A stretch of 64,000 bases of DNA from Roseovarius halotolerans (GTDB lineage Bacteria; Pseudomonadota; Alphaproteobacteria; Rhodobacterales; Rhodobacteraceae), in assembly GCF_900172255.1 (NCBI RefSeq), contig NZ_FWFU01000004.1:1-64000 (forward strand). Reading direction: 5' to 3'. Position numbers and translations under genes: made by a program. How positions within the stretch are numbered: position 1 is the first letter of the stretch; every line of letters begins with the position of its first letter. This document shows, in pieces, positions 28,459 through 37,396 of this stretch. The notes below the pieces were generated by a model. It had not been told where the DNA came from. It saw only the letters and a list, made by a program, of their open reading frames with translations, and searched no databases.

Positions 28459-30908
28459 GACTTGCCCCCCTGTTCGTTCATCGTGCGCCCATAGGCGCGC
28501 CGCGCATCGGCAAACCCGCGCAGCCGGGCCTCGACGCGCGCGTTGATGCTGCCGTCGGGATAGGCCCCGTCCGCGTCGCGCGCCCCTGCCCTGCTGCCCA
28601 TCAGAAGCGCGATCGCCTCGTCGACATGGGCGACGGGAATGATGCGGAAGCGGTCCGATTCGACCGCCTCGATCACGCGGCGACGCAGGGCGAGATGCTT
28701 GGTATTGGCGGCCGGGATCAGCACGCCCTGACGCCCGGTGAGGCCACGCGCGGCGCAGATGTCGAAGAAACCTTCGATCTTCTCGTTGACCCCGCCAATC
28801 GCCTGGATCGCGCCGAACTGGTTGATAGAGCCGGTGATGGCGAAGGACTGGTCGATCGGGGCCTCGGCCAGCGACGAGACCAGCGCCAGCAGTTCGGCCG
28901 CGGAGGCGCTGTCGCCATCGACGCCGCCATAGCTTTGCTCGAACACGAGGCTGGCCCAGAGCGACATCGGCATGTCGGTCGCGTAGGTGGCGGCCAGATA
29001 CCCCTGGAGGATCAGCACCCCCTTGGAATGGATCGCGCCCCCGAGTTCGGTCTCGCGCTCGATATCGACCAGCTTGCCGCCGCCCATGCGGGTGCGTGCC
29101 GTCAGCCGCGAGGGCCGCCCGAAGGCGTATCCGCCGACCTGAAGCACCGAGAGCGCATTGATCTGGCCGATGGCCGCGCCATCGGTGTCGATGAGCACGG
29201 TTTCGCGGGTGATCGACTCGTGGCTGAGTTCGCGTATCCGGCTGGCGCGGCGTTCGCGTTCAAGCAGCGCCGTTTCGATATCGCGCGGCGTGATCGCGTC
29301 ATGGCCGTTGCCATCGGCCCAGTGATCGGCCTCGCGCAGGATGTCCGAGAGCGTATCGGTATTGAGCGTCAGGCGTTCGGCGTCACCGGCAAGGCGCGTG
29401 GCCTCGCGCAGGATGGCGGCCACGGCGCCCGGATCGAGCGGGCGGATGCCGGCCCTGCGCGCGATCGTTCCGATCATGCGGGCAAAGCCCTGGCGCGCGC
29501 CGGCGTCATCGGGCAGGTGATCGTCAAGATCGGCCTCAAGCTTGAAGAGATGCGCAAAATCCGGGTCGAGCGCCGAAAGCAGGTAGTAATGCATCCGCTC
29601 GCCCACAAGGATGACGCGGGTTCTGAGCGGGATCGGATCGGGATCGAGCGAAACCGTCGAGACGAGGCTGAGGCGCTCGCCGGGGGAATAGATCGAGATT
29701 TCGCCGGTGCGCAGGCAGCGTTTGAGCGCATCCCAGGCAAAGGGCTCGCTCAGCACATGAAGCGCGTCGAGCACGATGAAACCGCCATTGGCGCGATGCA
29801 GCGCGCCGGGGCGGATCATGGTGAAATTGGTCACCAGCGCGCCCATTTCGGACGCGTACTCGATCCGCCCGATCAGGTTGCCGAGGGTGGGGAGGCTCTC
29901 GCGGATCACCGGCGCGCCGCCACCTTCATCCGTGCCGCCATCACCGACGATCACGTTGACGGCGTAGCGCTGGAACTGGGGGCGGGTGTAATGTTTGGAG
30001 GTCGCACCGGGAAACGGGCCGCCCTGCATCTGGTCGTCGCGCATCAGGAATATCTGGGCGTTCTCGATCAGGTCGGCGCGCACCGTTTCCAGGTAGGCGC
30101 GCAGCGCGTCGATTTCGGGCAGCGTGGCGGTCACGTCGGCAATGGCATCCTCGACCCCGGCGCGGGCCATCTCGTAATTCAGCTCCTCGACCTGGCGTCG
30201 GTGGTCCTTTTCGCGCGCGGGGGCGGCTTTGAGGATCTCGCCCAACGCGTCCTGGATCTCGTCGACGGCGGTGTCGACCTTCTCCTGCTCGGCCTCGGAA
30301 AGGGCCTCATACTTGTCGGGGGTTAGCACCTCGCCGTCATGCAGGCCGGTGACCGTAAAGCCCATCGGCGTGCGCAGGATGGCGACATTGCGGGCGCGGG
30401 CGCGTTCGAAAAGGGCCGACATCGCTTCTTCATGGGCCTCGGCGAAGCCCTGTTCGATGGTGTTGCGGCGCGATTGGTAATCCTCGGATTCAAAGAGCGC
30501 GGGGATGGCGTTGGCCAGATCGTCCACCAGCGCCTCCATCGCCTTGCGCAGGCGCGTGCCGATGCCGGGGGGCAGTTCGATGGCGGTGGGCTTGTGGGGT
30601 GTTTCAAAATTGTTGACGTAGACCCAGTCATTGGGGCGTGCGCGCGTGGCCGCGGCCTCTTTCAGGATCGCATCCACGATGCGGTGGCGCCCTGTGCCCG
30701 GCATGCCCAGCACGAAGGCGTTGAAATCGCCGTGCCGGATGCTGGCGGCCATGCGGATCGCATCGACCGCGCGATCCTGCCCCAGCCAGCCGGTTTCGGC
30801 GGGCAGATCGGCGGTGGTGGCAAAGTCGAACTCGGCCGCCGAGACGGGCATGCAAAGCGCGGCGGCAGGCAACGGAGCGGGATGGACAGGATCGGTGGGG
30901 TCGTTCAT
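28455..30908 (-). CDS. Lon-like AAA protease (LonH/YcbZ type, AAA_32 family)
   Basis: An 817-residue ATP-dependent protease. The N-terminal region holds an AAA-type P-loop G-M-P-G-T-G-R-H at 68-75, where the usual Lys is Arg. A long insertion with coiled-coil character spans about 95-270, the second AAA half follows ([20 protein letters not shown] as Walker B region), and the Lon proteolytic domain is C-terminal. The catalytic Ser667 (GDSAS) and Lys710 ([10 protein letters not shown]) are 43 residues apart, the same spacing as Ser679/Lys722 of E. coli Lon. ATG 30908 ([12 protein letters not shown]) is preferred to an in-frame codon 42 bases upstream. It is the first gene of the exporter operon. 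Confidence 0.85.
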   Translation of the reverse strand: MNDPTDPVHPAPLPAAALCMPVSAAEFDFATTADLPAETGWLGQDRAVDAIRMAASIRHGDFNAFVLGMPGTGRHRIVDAILKEAAATRARPNDWVYVNNFETPHKPTAIELPPGIGTRLRKAMEALVDDLANAIPALFESEDYQSRRNTIEQGFAEAHEEAMSALFERARARNVAILRTPMGFTVTGLHDGEVLTPDKYEALSEAEQEKVDTAVDEIQDALGEILKAAPAREKDHRRQVEELNYEMARAGVEDAIADVTATLPEIDALRAYLETVRADLIENAQIFLMRDDQMQGGPFPGATSKHYTRPQFQRYAVNVIVGDGGTDEGGGAPVIRESLPTLGNLIGRIEYASEMGALVTNFTMIRPGALHRANGGFIVLDALHVLSEPFAWDALKRCLRTGEISIYSPGERLSLVSTVSLDPDPIPLRTRVILVGERMHYYLLSALDPDFAHLFKLEADLDDHLPDDAGARQGFARMIGTIARRAGIRPLDPGAVAAILREATRLAGDAERLTLNTDTLSDILREADHWADGNGHDAITPRDIETALLERERRASRIRELSHESITRETVLIDTDGAAIGQINALSVLQVGGYAFGRPSRLTARTRMGGGKLVDIERETELGGAIHSKGVLILQGYLAATYATDMPMSLWASLVFEQSYGGVDGDSASAAELLALVSSLAEAPIDQSFAITGSINQFGAIQAIGGVNEKIEGFFDICAARGLTGRQGVLIPAANTKHLALRRRVIEAVESDRFRIIPVAHVDEAIALLMGSRAGARDADGAYPDGSINARVEARLRGFADARRAYGRTMNEQGGKS

Positions 30909-31084
30909 GAGCGGGCGAAACCTTCTGTAATTGCAGACCGGGACGCGCACCCAGTCTAACGCGATGCGCGCCTTGCGTCTTGACCCAAATCATTCAGGCG
31001 CACCGCCTTTGCACTGGCATGTCGGCAAGGCCGGCGCTATGCACGGACCCCAGCGAAAGGCGTGGGACAAGGGCGAGGACGCCA

Positions 31085-31804
31085 GTGGAAACAGCGACTG
31101 ATCCGGTGTGCCTTGAGGGCGTGAGCGTGCGCTTTGGCTCGCGCGAGGTGCTGCGCGATCTGACGCTGACGCTGCAGTCGCGCCGGGTCGGGATCGTCGG
31201 GCGCAACGGCTCGGGCAAGACCACGCTGGCGCGGCTGATCGCGGGGCTGATCGCGCCCGATGCGGGGCGCGTCACGGTGGCGGGCGTGGATGTCTGCACC
31301 GACCGCAGGGCGGCGATTCGCACGGTCGGCATCCTGTTTCAGAACCCCGACCACCAGATCATCTTTCCCACCGTCGAAGAGGAGCTGGCCTTCGGCCTGC
31401 GCCAATTGGGCCGGTCCAAGGCCGAGGCGCGCGAAGGCGCGCGCGCCATGCTGGCGCGGTTCGGGCGCGACGACTGGGCCGAGCGCGCGGTCGACGGGTT
31501 GTCACAAGGGCAGCGCCACCTCGTCTGCCTGATGGCGGTGCTGGCAATGGAGCCGCGTGTGATCGTGCTGGACGAGCCCTTTGCGGGGCTCGACATCCCC
31601 ACGATCCGCGCCTTGCGCCGCTACCTCGAGGCGCTGCCGGTCACGTTGATCCAAGTCTCGCATGATATCGCCGCACTTGGCGAATACAACCGGGTGATCT
31701 GGCTCGAGGGCGGCAAGGTCGCCGCGGACGGCCCCGCAGACGAAACGCTGGCGCGTTACCTCGCGGCGATGGAGGAGGTGGATGATGCTGACGCTGACCT
31801 CTGA
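31085..31804 (+). CDS. bioM: ECF transporter A component BioM
   Basis: The ATPase of the tripartite biotin ECF transporter, 239 residues. Walker A GRNGSGKTT starts at residue 39, the Q-loop motif is FQNPDHQI as in cobalt/biotin ECF ATPases, the signature is LSQGQ, and Walker B is VIVLDEP. A GTG start at 31085 is preferred because GAGGA precedes it by six bases and the product length fits; an in-frame ATG at 30980 would add 35 non-conserved residues. Its end overlaps bioN by 23 bases. No obvious BioR-type TTATNNATAA site was seen upstream. Confidence 0.88.
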   Translation: METATDPVCLEGVSVRFGSREVLRDLTLTLQSRRVGIVGRNGSGKTTLARLIAGLIAPDAGRVTVAGVDVCTDRRAAIRTVGILFQNPDHQIIFPTVEEELAFGLRQLGRSKAEAREGARAMLARFGRDDWAERAVDGLSQGQRHLVCLMAVLAMEPRVIVLDEPFAGLDIPTIRALRRYLEALPVTLIQVSHDIAALGEYNRVIWLEGGKVAADGPADETLARYLAAMEEVDDADADL

Positions 31805-32390
31805 GATCCGCACGCCCTATCACCCGATCCGCGCAGGCGCCAAGCTGGCTCTTTTATGCGCGGCGACGGTGGGGCTGTTCATGCTCGGCAGCCTCGGCGC
31901 TATGGTGGCGGCGAACGCGGCGGTCGCCGCGCTTTACCTTGTGCCCGGACGCCCATTCGCCAAGGATGGTTTGCGGCTGCTGAAACCGGTCTGGATTTTC
32001 GTGGCGCTGGTGCTGGCCTGGCACGTGCTGACCCATGACACCCGCGCGGGGCTTGTCATCGCGCTGCGCCTGACGGCGGCGGTGGCGCTGGCAAACCTGG
32101 TCACGATGACCACCCGCTTCGACGACATGGTCGAGGTCGTCCTGTGGCTGCTCTCGCCACTCCGGCGGCTGGGAATCAGGACCGCACCCATCGGCTTCGC
32201 GATCGTGCTGGTGGTGCGCTTCATCCCGGTGCTGCTGGCCAAGGCGCGCAGCCTGATCGAGGCCTGGCGCGCGCGCAGCCCGCGCCGTGCGGGCTGGCAG
32301 GTGGCGCTGCCGATCGCGCTGGTGGCCATCGACGACGCGGAGCATGTGGCCGAGGCATTGCGCGCGCGCGGCGGTTTCGACACAGAATGA
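31782..32390 (+). CDS. bioN: ECF transporter T component BioN
   Basis: A 202-residue membrane protein with four to five helices, the transmembrane scaffold that joins the ATPase to the substrate binder. The ECF T-component coupling helix is seen as EAWRARSPRR, carrying the Ala-Arg-Ser signature. A strong ribosome site GGAGGAGGTGG inside the end of bioM precedes tandem ATG codons at 31782 and 31785. It lies between bioM and bioY, which fixes its role in biotin uptake. Confidence 0.88.
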   Translation: MMLTLTSEIRTPYHPIRAGAKLALLCAATVGLFMLGSLGAMVAANAAVAALYLVPGRPFAKDGLRLLKPVWIFVALVLAWHVLTHDTRAGLVIALRLTAAVALANLVTMTTRFDDMVEVVLWLLSPLRRLGIRTAPIGFAIVLVVRFIPVLLAKARSLIEAWRARSPRRAGWQVALPIALVAIDDAEHVAEALRARGGFDTE

Positions 32391-32467
32391 GTGACAGGCA
32401 GACAGACGAACAAGCGAACAGACCAACCGATAAACCAAAAGAACGGACAGACAGAAGGAAACGCGAC
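32391..32467 (+). other. Nearly T-free spacer between bioN and bioY
   Basis: This 77-base spacer has only two T residues on the plus strand and is built from GACAGA/GAACAA-like runs. A transcript of it would be unstructured and purine/cytosine rich, ending in GGAAACGCGAC before the bioY ATG. In frame it could encode a hydrophilic peptide fused ahead of BioY, but that has no BioY similarity. Confidence 0.5.
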
Positions 32468-33013
32468 ATGGAACGTCAGATCACACTTATCGCCCTTTTC
32501 GCCGCGCTGATCGCGGTGCTGGGGCTGGTCCCGCAATTCACCCTTGCCTCGGGCGTGCCGATCACGGCGCAGGGCATGGGCATCATGCTGTGCGGCACGG
32601 TCCTGGGCGCCCGGCGCGGCGCGCTGGCGGTGCTGCTGTTCCTGGCGCTGGTGGCGCTTGGCCTGCCGCTGCTGGCGGGTGGCCGCGGCGGTCTGGGCGT
32701 GTTCGTCGGGCCGACCGTCGGTTTCCTCGTGGGCTTTCCGATTGCCGCCTTCGTGGCCGGCTGGATCGTCGAGCGGATGCGCAGCACCCCGATCCTGACC
32801 GCCGCCTTCATCGGCGCGGTGATCGGCGGCATTCCGGTGATGTATGTCTTCGGCATCATCGGCATGTCGGTCACGCTGGACAAGACCATCGCCGAATCCG
32901 CGCTGCTGGTCACACCCTTCATTCCGGGCGACCTCATCAAGGCCGGTCTGGCCGCCGCGCTGACCGCATCGCTGCTCAAGGCGCGCCCGGCCAGCGTGCT
33001 GTCGCGCGGTTAA
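32468..33013 (+). CDS. bioY: Biotin transporter S component BioY
   Basis: The biotin-binding membrane protein of the ECF transporter, 181 residues with six helices. Family blocks are VPITAQGMGIMLCGTVLGAR near the N-terminus, then GGRGGLGVFVGPTVGFLVGF and the C-terminal TPFIPGDLIKAGLAA. BioY can work with BioM and BioN, encoded just upstream. ATG 32468 follows GGAAACGCGAC. The last four bases overlap the convergent cupin gene. Confidence 0.95.
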   Translation: MERQITLIALFAALIAVLGLVPQFTLASGVPITAQGMGIMLCGTVLGARRGALAVLLFLALVALGLPLLAGGRGGLGVFVGPTVGFLVGFPIAAFVAGWIVERMRSTPILTAAFIGAVIGGIPVMYVFGIIGMSVTLDKTIAESALLVTPFIPGDLIKAGLAAALTASLLKARPASVLSRG

Positions 33014-33333
33014 GCCTCTTCGAGGCGGTCGAAATCGAGCGGCGTCTTGTACTCGATCTCGACAAAGGCCATCGGCTGCGCACCGGCATTGATCACGTTA
33101 TGCTCGATGCCGGTGGGCCGGTGATAGGTGCGCCCCGGCGGCAAGGTGACCTCGTTCACCGTGCCGTCGGGCATTTCCAGCTTCATCCGGCATTCGCTGA
33201 GCGCGACGATCACGTAATCGAAACCATGCACATGCCAGCCGGTTTCGGCACCGGGCTCGAAATCGAACCGCGTCACGCGATGCTCGGCGGTGTCGGTCAA
33301 CAGTTCGGGCTGTGCTTCGGGGCGGTCTGGCAT
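33010..33333 (-). CDS. Small cupin-domain protein
   Basis: A 107-residue single-domain cupin. Cupin motif 1 is GAETGWHVHGFDYVIVAL (two His as metal ligands) and motif 2 is THRPTGIEHNVINAG-like (RPTGIEHNVIN). Such proteins bind a metal and act as dioxygenases, isomerases or binders; function here is unknown. It converges on bioY with a 4-base overlap and has no clear operon partner. Confidence 0.82.
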   Translation of the reverse strand: MPDRPEAQPELLTDTAEHRVTRFDFEPGAETGWHVHGFDYVIVALSECRMKLEMPDGTVNEVTLPPGRTYHRPTGIEHNVINAGAQPMAFVEIEYKTPLDFDRLEEA

Positions 33334-33594
33334 CTGCGGCCTCCTGGAAACCTTGAGTCGGTCAGCCGCAGCTTAGGGCCGTGCGCCCGCTTGGCAAGCG
33401 CCGCACGCCGTGCCGCGGCGGTTCAGGGCGCGCCGCCATGTCCCCCGCCCGCCTGATCGCGCAGAATCGCGGGCTTGAGAGGCAGGCGCGCCGCCACATA
33501 TGTGTTAGAAGGCGGCGACAGCAGGGCCACGGCACGCCGCACCACCAACGAGCGGGCGGATTCCGCCGAGGATCCTGACAGGAAGGGAGACGAA

Positions 33595-33798
33595 ATGAGC
33601 GACGATATCAGCGATTTCAACATGTCCATGCGCCGGTTCCTCAAGGAGGTGGGCGTCACCTCGCAACAGGCGATCGAGGACGGGCTGCGCAATGCGGACG
33701 ATATCGAGGGGCGCCGCTTTCGCGCGCGCATGGTCCTGACGGTCGAGGGCCTCGATATCGAACATGAAGTGACCGGCATCATCGAAAGACAGGACTGA
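33595..33798 (+). CDS. Small DUF6494-type protein
   Basis: A 67-residue acidic protein (MSDDISDFNMSMRRFLKEVG, then VTSQQAIEDGLRNAD) resembling the DUF6494 family. ATG 33595 has AGGAAGGGAGA upstream, a strong ribosome site. The upstream in-frame extension is not conserved in character. It precedes mrp by 2 bases, so the two are co-transcribed; a role connected with Fe-S handling is only inferred from that. Confidence 0.75.
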   Translation: MSDDISDFNMSMRRFLKEVGVTSQQAIEDGLRNADDIEGRRFRARMVLTVEGLDIEHEVTGIIERQD

Positions 33799-33800
33799 AC

Positions 33801-34865
33801 GTGACATTGACAAAAGACAGCGTCCTCGCGGCGCTCAGAACCGTTGCCGACCCCCAGAGCGGCTCCGATATCGTCACCGCGGGCATTGCGCGCGGCGTGA
33901 CTGTCGAGGACGGCGCGGTGCGCTTCGTGCTCGAGATCGACCCGGCCAAAGCCGAATCCTACGAGCCCGTGCGCGCGGCGGCTCAGGCAGCGGTGCAGGC
34001 GCTTGACGGCGTGCGCGGGGTCTCGGCGGTGCTGACCGCCCATAGCGCCAAGGCGCCGCCCGACCTCAAGGCGCAGCGCAAGCCCGAACCCCAAGGGCCG
34101 CAGCGCGTGCCGGGGGTGAACCACATCATCGCCATCGCCAGCGGCAAGGGCGGGGTCGGGAAATCCACCGTCTCGGCCAATCTCGCCTGCGCGCTGGCGG
34201 CGCAGGGGCAGCGCGTGGGTCTGCTCGATGCCGATGTCTACGGACCCAGCCAGCCGCGAATGCTGGGCGTCTCGGGCCGCCCCGCCAGCCCCGATGGCAA
34301 GACCATCCTGCCGCTGCGCAATCACGGCGTCACCATGATGTCGATGGGGCTCATGACCAATGAGGACCAGGCGGTGATCTGGCGCGGGCCGATGCTGATG
34401 GGGGCATTGCAGCAGATGCTGATGCAGGTGCAATGGGGCGAACTCGACGTGCTTCTGGTGGATCTGCCGCCGGGCACCGGCGACGTGTCGATGACGCTGG
34501 CGCAGAAAACGGTGGTGGACGGGGCGATCATCGTCTCGACACCGCAGGACGTGGCGCTGCTCGATGCACGCAAGGGGATCGACATGTTCAACCAGCTGCA
34601 TGTGCCGGTGCTGGGCATGATCGAGAACATGTCCACCCATATCTGCAGCCAGTGCGGCCATGAGGAACATGTCTTCGGGCATGGCGGCGTCGCGGCGGAA
34701 TGCCGGAAACTGGGCGTGCCGCTGATGGGTGAAGTGCCGCTGCATATCGACATCCGGACCACCTCGGACAATGGCACGCCGATCGTGGTCGCCAATCCCG
34801 ACGCCCCCCAGGCGCAGGTCTTCCACGACATCGCCCGCGCGCTCATATCCCAGGGCGTCGCCTGA
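33801..34865 (+). CDS. mrp: Mrp/ApbC/NBP35-type Fe-S cluster carrier ATPase
   Basis: A 354-residue P-loop protein that holds and transfers Fe-S clusters. The N-terminal MIP18-like domain (about 1-85) is followed by a linker, then the deviant Walker A SGKGGVGKST at 114-123 and the family block DLPPGTGDVSMTLAQ. The conserved CxxC pair Cys282/Cys285 (ICSQCG) bridges the cluster between two subunits. All key residues are present. It follows the small DUF6494-like gene. Downstream inverted repeats separate it from the convergent oxidase gene. Confidence 0.93.
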   Translation: MTLTKDSVLAALRTVADPQSGSDIVTAGIARGVTVEDGAVRFVLEIDPAKAESYEPVRAAAQAAVQALDGVRGVSAVLTAHSAKAPPDLKAQRKPEPQGPQRVPGVNHIIAIASGKGGVGKSTVSANLACALAAQGQRVGLLDADVYGPSQPRMLGVSGRPASPDGKTILPLRNHGVTMMSMGLMTNEDQAVIWRGPMLMGALQQMLMQVQWGELDVLLVDLPPGTGDVSMTLAQKTVVDGAIIVSTPQDVALLDARKGIDMFNQLHVPVLGMIENMSTHICSQCGHEEHVFGHGGVAAECRKLGVPLMGEVPLHIDIRTTSDNGTPIVVANPDAPQAQVFHDIARALISQGVA

Positions 34866-34886
34866 CCCCGCCAGCCAGCGCCATGT

Positions 34887-34947
34887 GAGTATTCAAGGCA
34901 AGATGAAGCCCGGCACGCCGCTGCGCTTCATCTTGCGGCAAATACTC
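34887..34947. repeat. 22-bp imperfect inverted repeat related to the dispersed repeat
   Basis: Arms 34887-34908 and 34926-34947 pair at 18 of 22 positions with a 17-base spacer. The right arm reads CTTCATCTTGC..., then AAATACTCCGGGGG, and resembles the minus-strand reading of the repeats at 7598 and 12001 (CTTCATCT-GC...AAATACCTCGGGGG). Thus this locus holds an inverted pair of the same element family, between two convergent genes. Confidence 0.65.
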
Positions 34948-34972
34948 CGGGGGTGAATTGGCCGGAGGCCAA

Positions 34973-34991
34973 GAGGGGGCGGCGCCCCCTC
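34973..34991. terminator. GC-rich hairpin between mrp and the FAD oxidase gene
   Basis: A perfect 8-bp stem GAGGGGGC/GCCCCCTC (34973-34980/34984-34991) with a 3-base loop, preceded by a smaller TTGGCC/GGCCAA hairpin (34958-34963/34967-34972). No long T-run follows, so termination may be partial or act on both strands for the convergent genes. Confidence 0.5.
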
Positions 34992-35029
34992 GTTGAAAGG
35001 ATCGGGCGCGCCGCAGGCGCTCATCTGGA

Positions 35030-36448
35030 TCACACGGCCCTGAGCACGGCGCCGGGGTTCATGATGCCCAAAGGGTCGAGCGCTGATTTGATCGCGCGCA
35101 TCGCCGAGAGCTTGGCCGGGTCGCCATAGCGTTCAAGATCGCCCACCTTGAGCCGCCCGATCCCGTGCTCGGCGCTGACCGAGCCGCCCATCTCGTGAAC
35201 GAGGTCATGCACGCAGCGCTGGATCGCGTCGCGCGCGCCGAGATGGTCCTCGCGCCGCTGGCCTTGGGCGGGGAAGACGTTGTAATGCAGATTGCCATCC
35301 CCCAGATGCCCGAAACAGTTGATGCGGAACGGGCCGAGCCGCCCGATATGCTCGGGCGCGCGGGCGATGAAATCCGGGATCGCCTCGAGCGGCAACGAGA
35401 TGTCATGCGAGTTCAATGCGCCGATCAGCCGGTTGGCCTCGGGGATCTGTTCGCGCAATTCCCAGAAATCATGGCGCTGCGCCTCGCTCTGGGCGATCAT
35501 GCCGTCGCTGACCAGCCCCGCCTCGAGCCCTTCGGCAAAGAGCGTCTCGAGCGCCGTGGCGGGATCGAGGCCGCGTGCAAGGCCGATATCGACCAGCACG
35601 AACCATTCGGGCGCTTCGGCAAAGGGCTGGCGGATGTCCGGCAGGGTCTCGGCCAGGAAATCGAGCCCGGCGCGGTGGATGAGTTCAAAGGCGCTCACCC
35701 CCTCGCCCATGTGATCGCGCGCCAGCGACAGCAGATCGAGCGCCGCCGCCGGGCTTTCGACCACCATCAGCGCCGTGCCCTCGCCCGCAGGCCGGGGCAC
35801 GAGGCGCAGCGTGGCGGCGGTGATCACCCCGAGCGTGCCCTCCGCGCCGATCAGGAGATCCTTGAGGTCATAGCCCGTGTTGTCCTTGCGCAGCCGCTTG
35901 AGCCCGTGCCAGATCTGCCCGTCGGGCAGCACCGCCTCGAGGCCCAGGCACAGCTCGCGCGCATTGCCATAGCGCAGCACGTTCACGCCCCCCGCATTGG
36001 TCGCAAGCAGGCCGCCGATCCGCGCGCTGCCCTTGGCGGCGATGCTGAGCGGAAAGAGCAGCCCGGCCTCGGCGGCGGCGTCATGCACATCCGAGAGGAT
36101 CGCGCCCGCTTCGACCAGCATCAGGTTCTCGCGCGGGTGGATCGCGCGCACCGCGCGCATCCGCTCGAGGCTCAGCACCACCGGCGCGGGGCCGTCGGGT
36201 GCAAGCTGCCCGCCCACGAGCCCGGTGCCCCCGCCATAGGGCACCACCGGCACGCGCGCCGCCGCGGCGGCGCGGATCACCGCCGCCACCTGCGCCGTAT
36301 CCTGCGGCGCCACCACCACGCCCGCCTGCCCGTGCCAGCGCCCGCGCGGCTCTTCGAGGTAATGCGGTGCGGTCTCGCGAATGGCACTTTCGGGAAGCGC
36401 CGCCTCGAGATCGGCGATGAAGGCGGGGGTGACGGGATTGAGACTCAT
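35030..36448 (-). CDS. FAD-linked 2-hydroxyacid dehydrogenase (GlcD/D-2-HGDH type)
   Basis: A 472-residue flavoprotein of the vanillyl-alcohol-oxidase fold. The FAD-binding PCMH domain is N-terminal (VPVVPYGGGTGLVGGQL near 90-106, LATNAGGVNVLRYGN later). The C-terminal substrate domain contains FGHLGDGNLHYN, whose His residues bind metal and substrate in D-lactate/D-2-hydroxyglutarate dehydrogenases, and ends SAEHGIGRLK with the family His-Gly. The exact hydroxyacid cannot be told. It stands alone on its transcript as far as seen. Confidence 0.87.
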   Translation of the reverse strand: MSLNPVTPAFIADLEAALPESAIRETAPHYLEEPRGRWHGQAGVVVAPQDTAQVAAVIRAAAAARVPVVPYGGGTGLVGGQLAPDGPAPVVLSLERMRAVRAIHPRENLMLVEAGAILSDVHDAAAEAGLLFPLSIAAKGSARIGGLLATNAGGVNVLRYGNARELCLGLEAVLPDGQIWHGLKRLRKDNTGYDLKDLLIGAEGTLGVITAATLRLVPRPAGEGTALMVVESPAAALDLLSLARDHMGEGVSAFELIHRAGLDFLAETLPDIRQPFAEAPEWFVLVDIGLARGLDPATALETLFAEGLEAGLVSDGMIAQSEAQRHDFWELREQIPEANRLIGALNSHDISLPLEAIPDFIARAPEHIGRLGPFRINCFGHLGDGNLHYNVFPAQGQRREDHLGARDAIQRCVHDLVHEMGGSVSAEHGIGRLKVGDLERYGDPAKLSAMRAIKSALDPLGIMNPGAVLRAV

Positions 36449-36510
36449 GGGGCTTTGCTACCATCTGGCGCGGCGCAGTCCAGTTCTTCCTGCGCCGGGC
36501 CGGGGCGGCG

Positions 36511-37344
36511 CTATTCGTCCTCGCGCAAATAGGCCGGGCGCAGCACCATGATCGTGGGCCGGTCAGGCAGGCTGCGCAGCGAAACGGTGATTTCATGCGC
36601 GCCGGTGTCGACGATGGCGAATTCATCCTCCATCCCCGCCAGAAAGCGCCCCAGCGAGCCGTCGGCGAACCAGTGCATCGGGATCACGATCCGCGCCTTG
36701 GTGCGGCGCAGCACGTTCATCATGTTCTCGAGCGGCAGCGTCAGCCCGCCATCGACCGGCGCCATCACCACATCCATCCGCCCCAGCGCCGCGTATTGTT
36801 CGTCGCTCGGTTCGTGATGCAGATGGCCGAGATGGGCGATGCACAGCCCCGCCGCCTCGAAGACGAAGATCGAATTGCCGTTGGTTTCGACCGTGCCGTC
36901 CCAGCTTCGGATATCGGTGGGCACGTTGCGCACCAGCATGGACCCGAGATCGACATGATGGTCGACCCCTTCGCCGAAATCTCCCCATCCGGGCAGGACA
37001 TTGGGAATCAGGGGATCGGGGTTGGCGGTCCAGTGGGTCGAATGGGCATGGTTCATGGTCACGACATCGGGAATGAAATCCACATTGCCGATAAAGCCGG
37101 TGAAATCCGTGACCGCCGACAGCCCGTCATCGGTCTGGATCAGAAAGGAGGCATGGGCGATATAGCGCAGGCGCACCGTATGGGCGGGCAAGGGATCGCG
37201 AAAACCTGCCTTGTGAAGATAGGCAATCCCCGGCGTGGTCTGCGCGATGGCGATGCAATGGCTGGGGCGGCGGTCCTGCTGGGCAAGGACTGGCGCACCG
37301 AGGCAGATCTGCGCGAAGACAAGAGCAGTGATGAAACGGATCAT
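36511..37344 (-). CDS. Exported metallo-beta-lactamase-fold hydrolase (UlaG-like)
   Basis: A 277-residue protein with a signal peptide (MIRFITALVFAQICLG, cleavage near APVLAQ). The MBL metal motif is His99-x-His101-x2-His104 (MNHAHSTHW) rather than the full HxHxDH, with Asp80 and later His (AHLGHLHHEPSD, IPMHWF) as further ligands, as in UlaG-type enzymes. Substrate unknown. ATG 37344 follows GGGGGAGG and starts the signal peptide; the frame is open further upstream but overlaps the GNAT gene. Confidence 0.82.
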   Translation of the reverse strand: MIRFITALVFAQICLGAPVLAQQDRRPSHCIAIAQTTPGIAYLHKAGFRDPLPAHTVRLRYIAHASFLIQTDDGLSAVTDFTGFIGNVDFIPDVVTMNHAHSTHWTANPDPLIPNVLPGWGDFGEGVDHHVDLGSMLVRNVPTDIRSWDGTVETNGNSIFVFEAAGLCIAHLGHLHHEPSDEQYAALGRMDVVMAPVDGGLTLPLENMMNVLRRTKARIVIPMHWFADGSLGRFLAGMEDEFAIVDTGAHEITVSLRSLPDRPTIMVLRPAYLREDE

Positions 37345-37396
37345 GAAAGCAACCTCCCCCTGACCTTGGGAAAGGATAGCACGAATTGCCGTCGCG

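Noticed and set aside
30909-31084. BioR operator upstream of bioM
   Set aside because: No TTATNNATAA-like palindrome was found; only a weak CTGTAATTGCAG near-palindrome is present.
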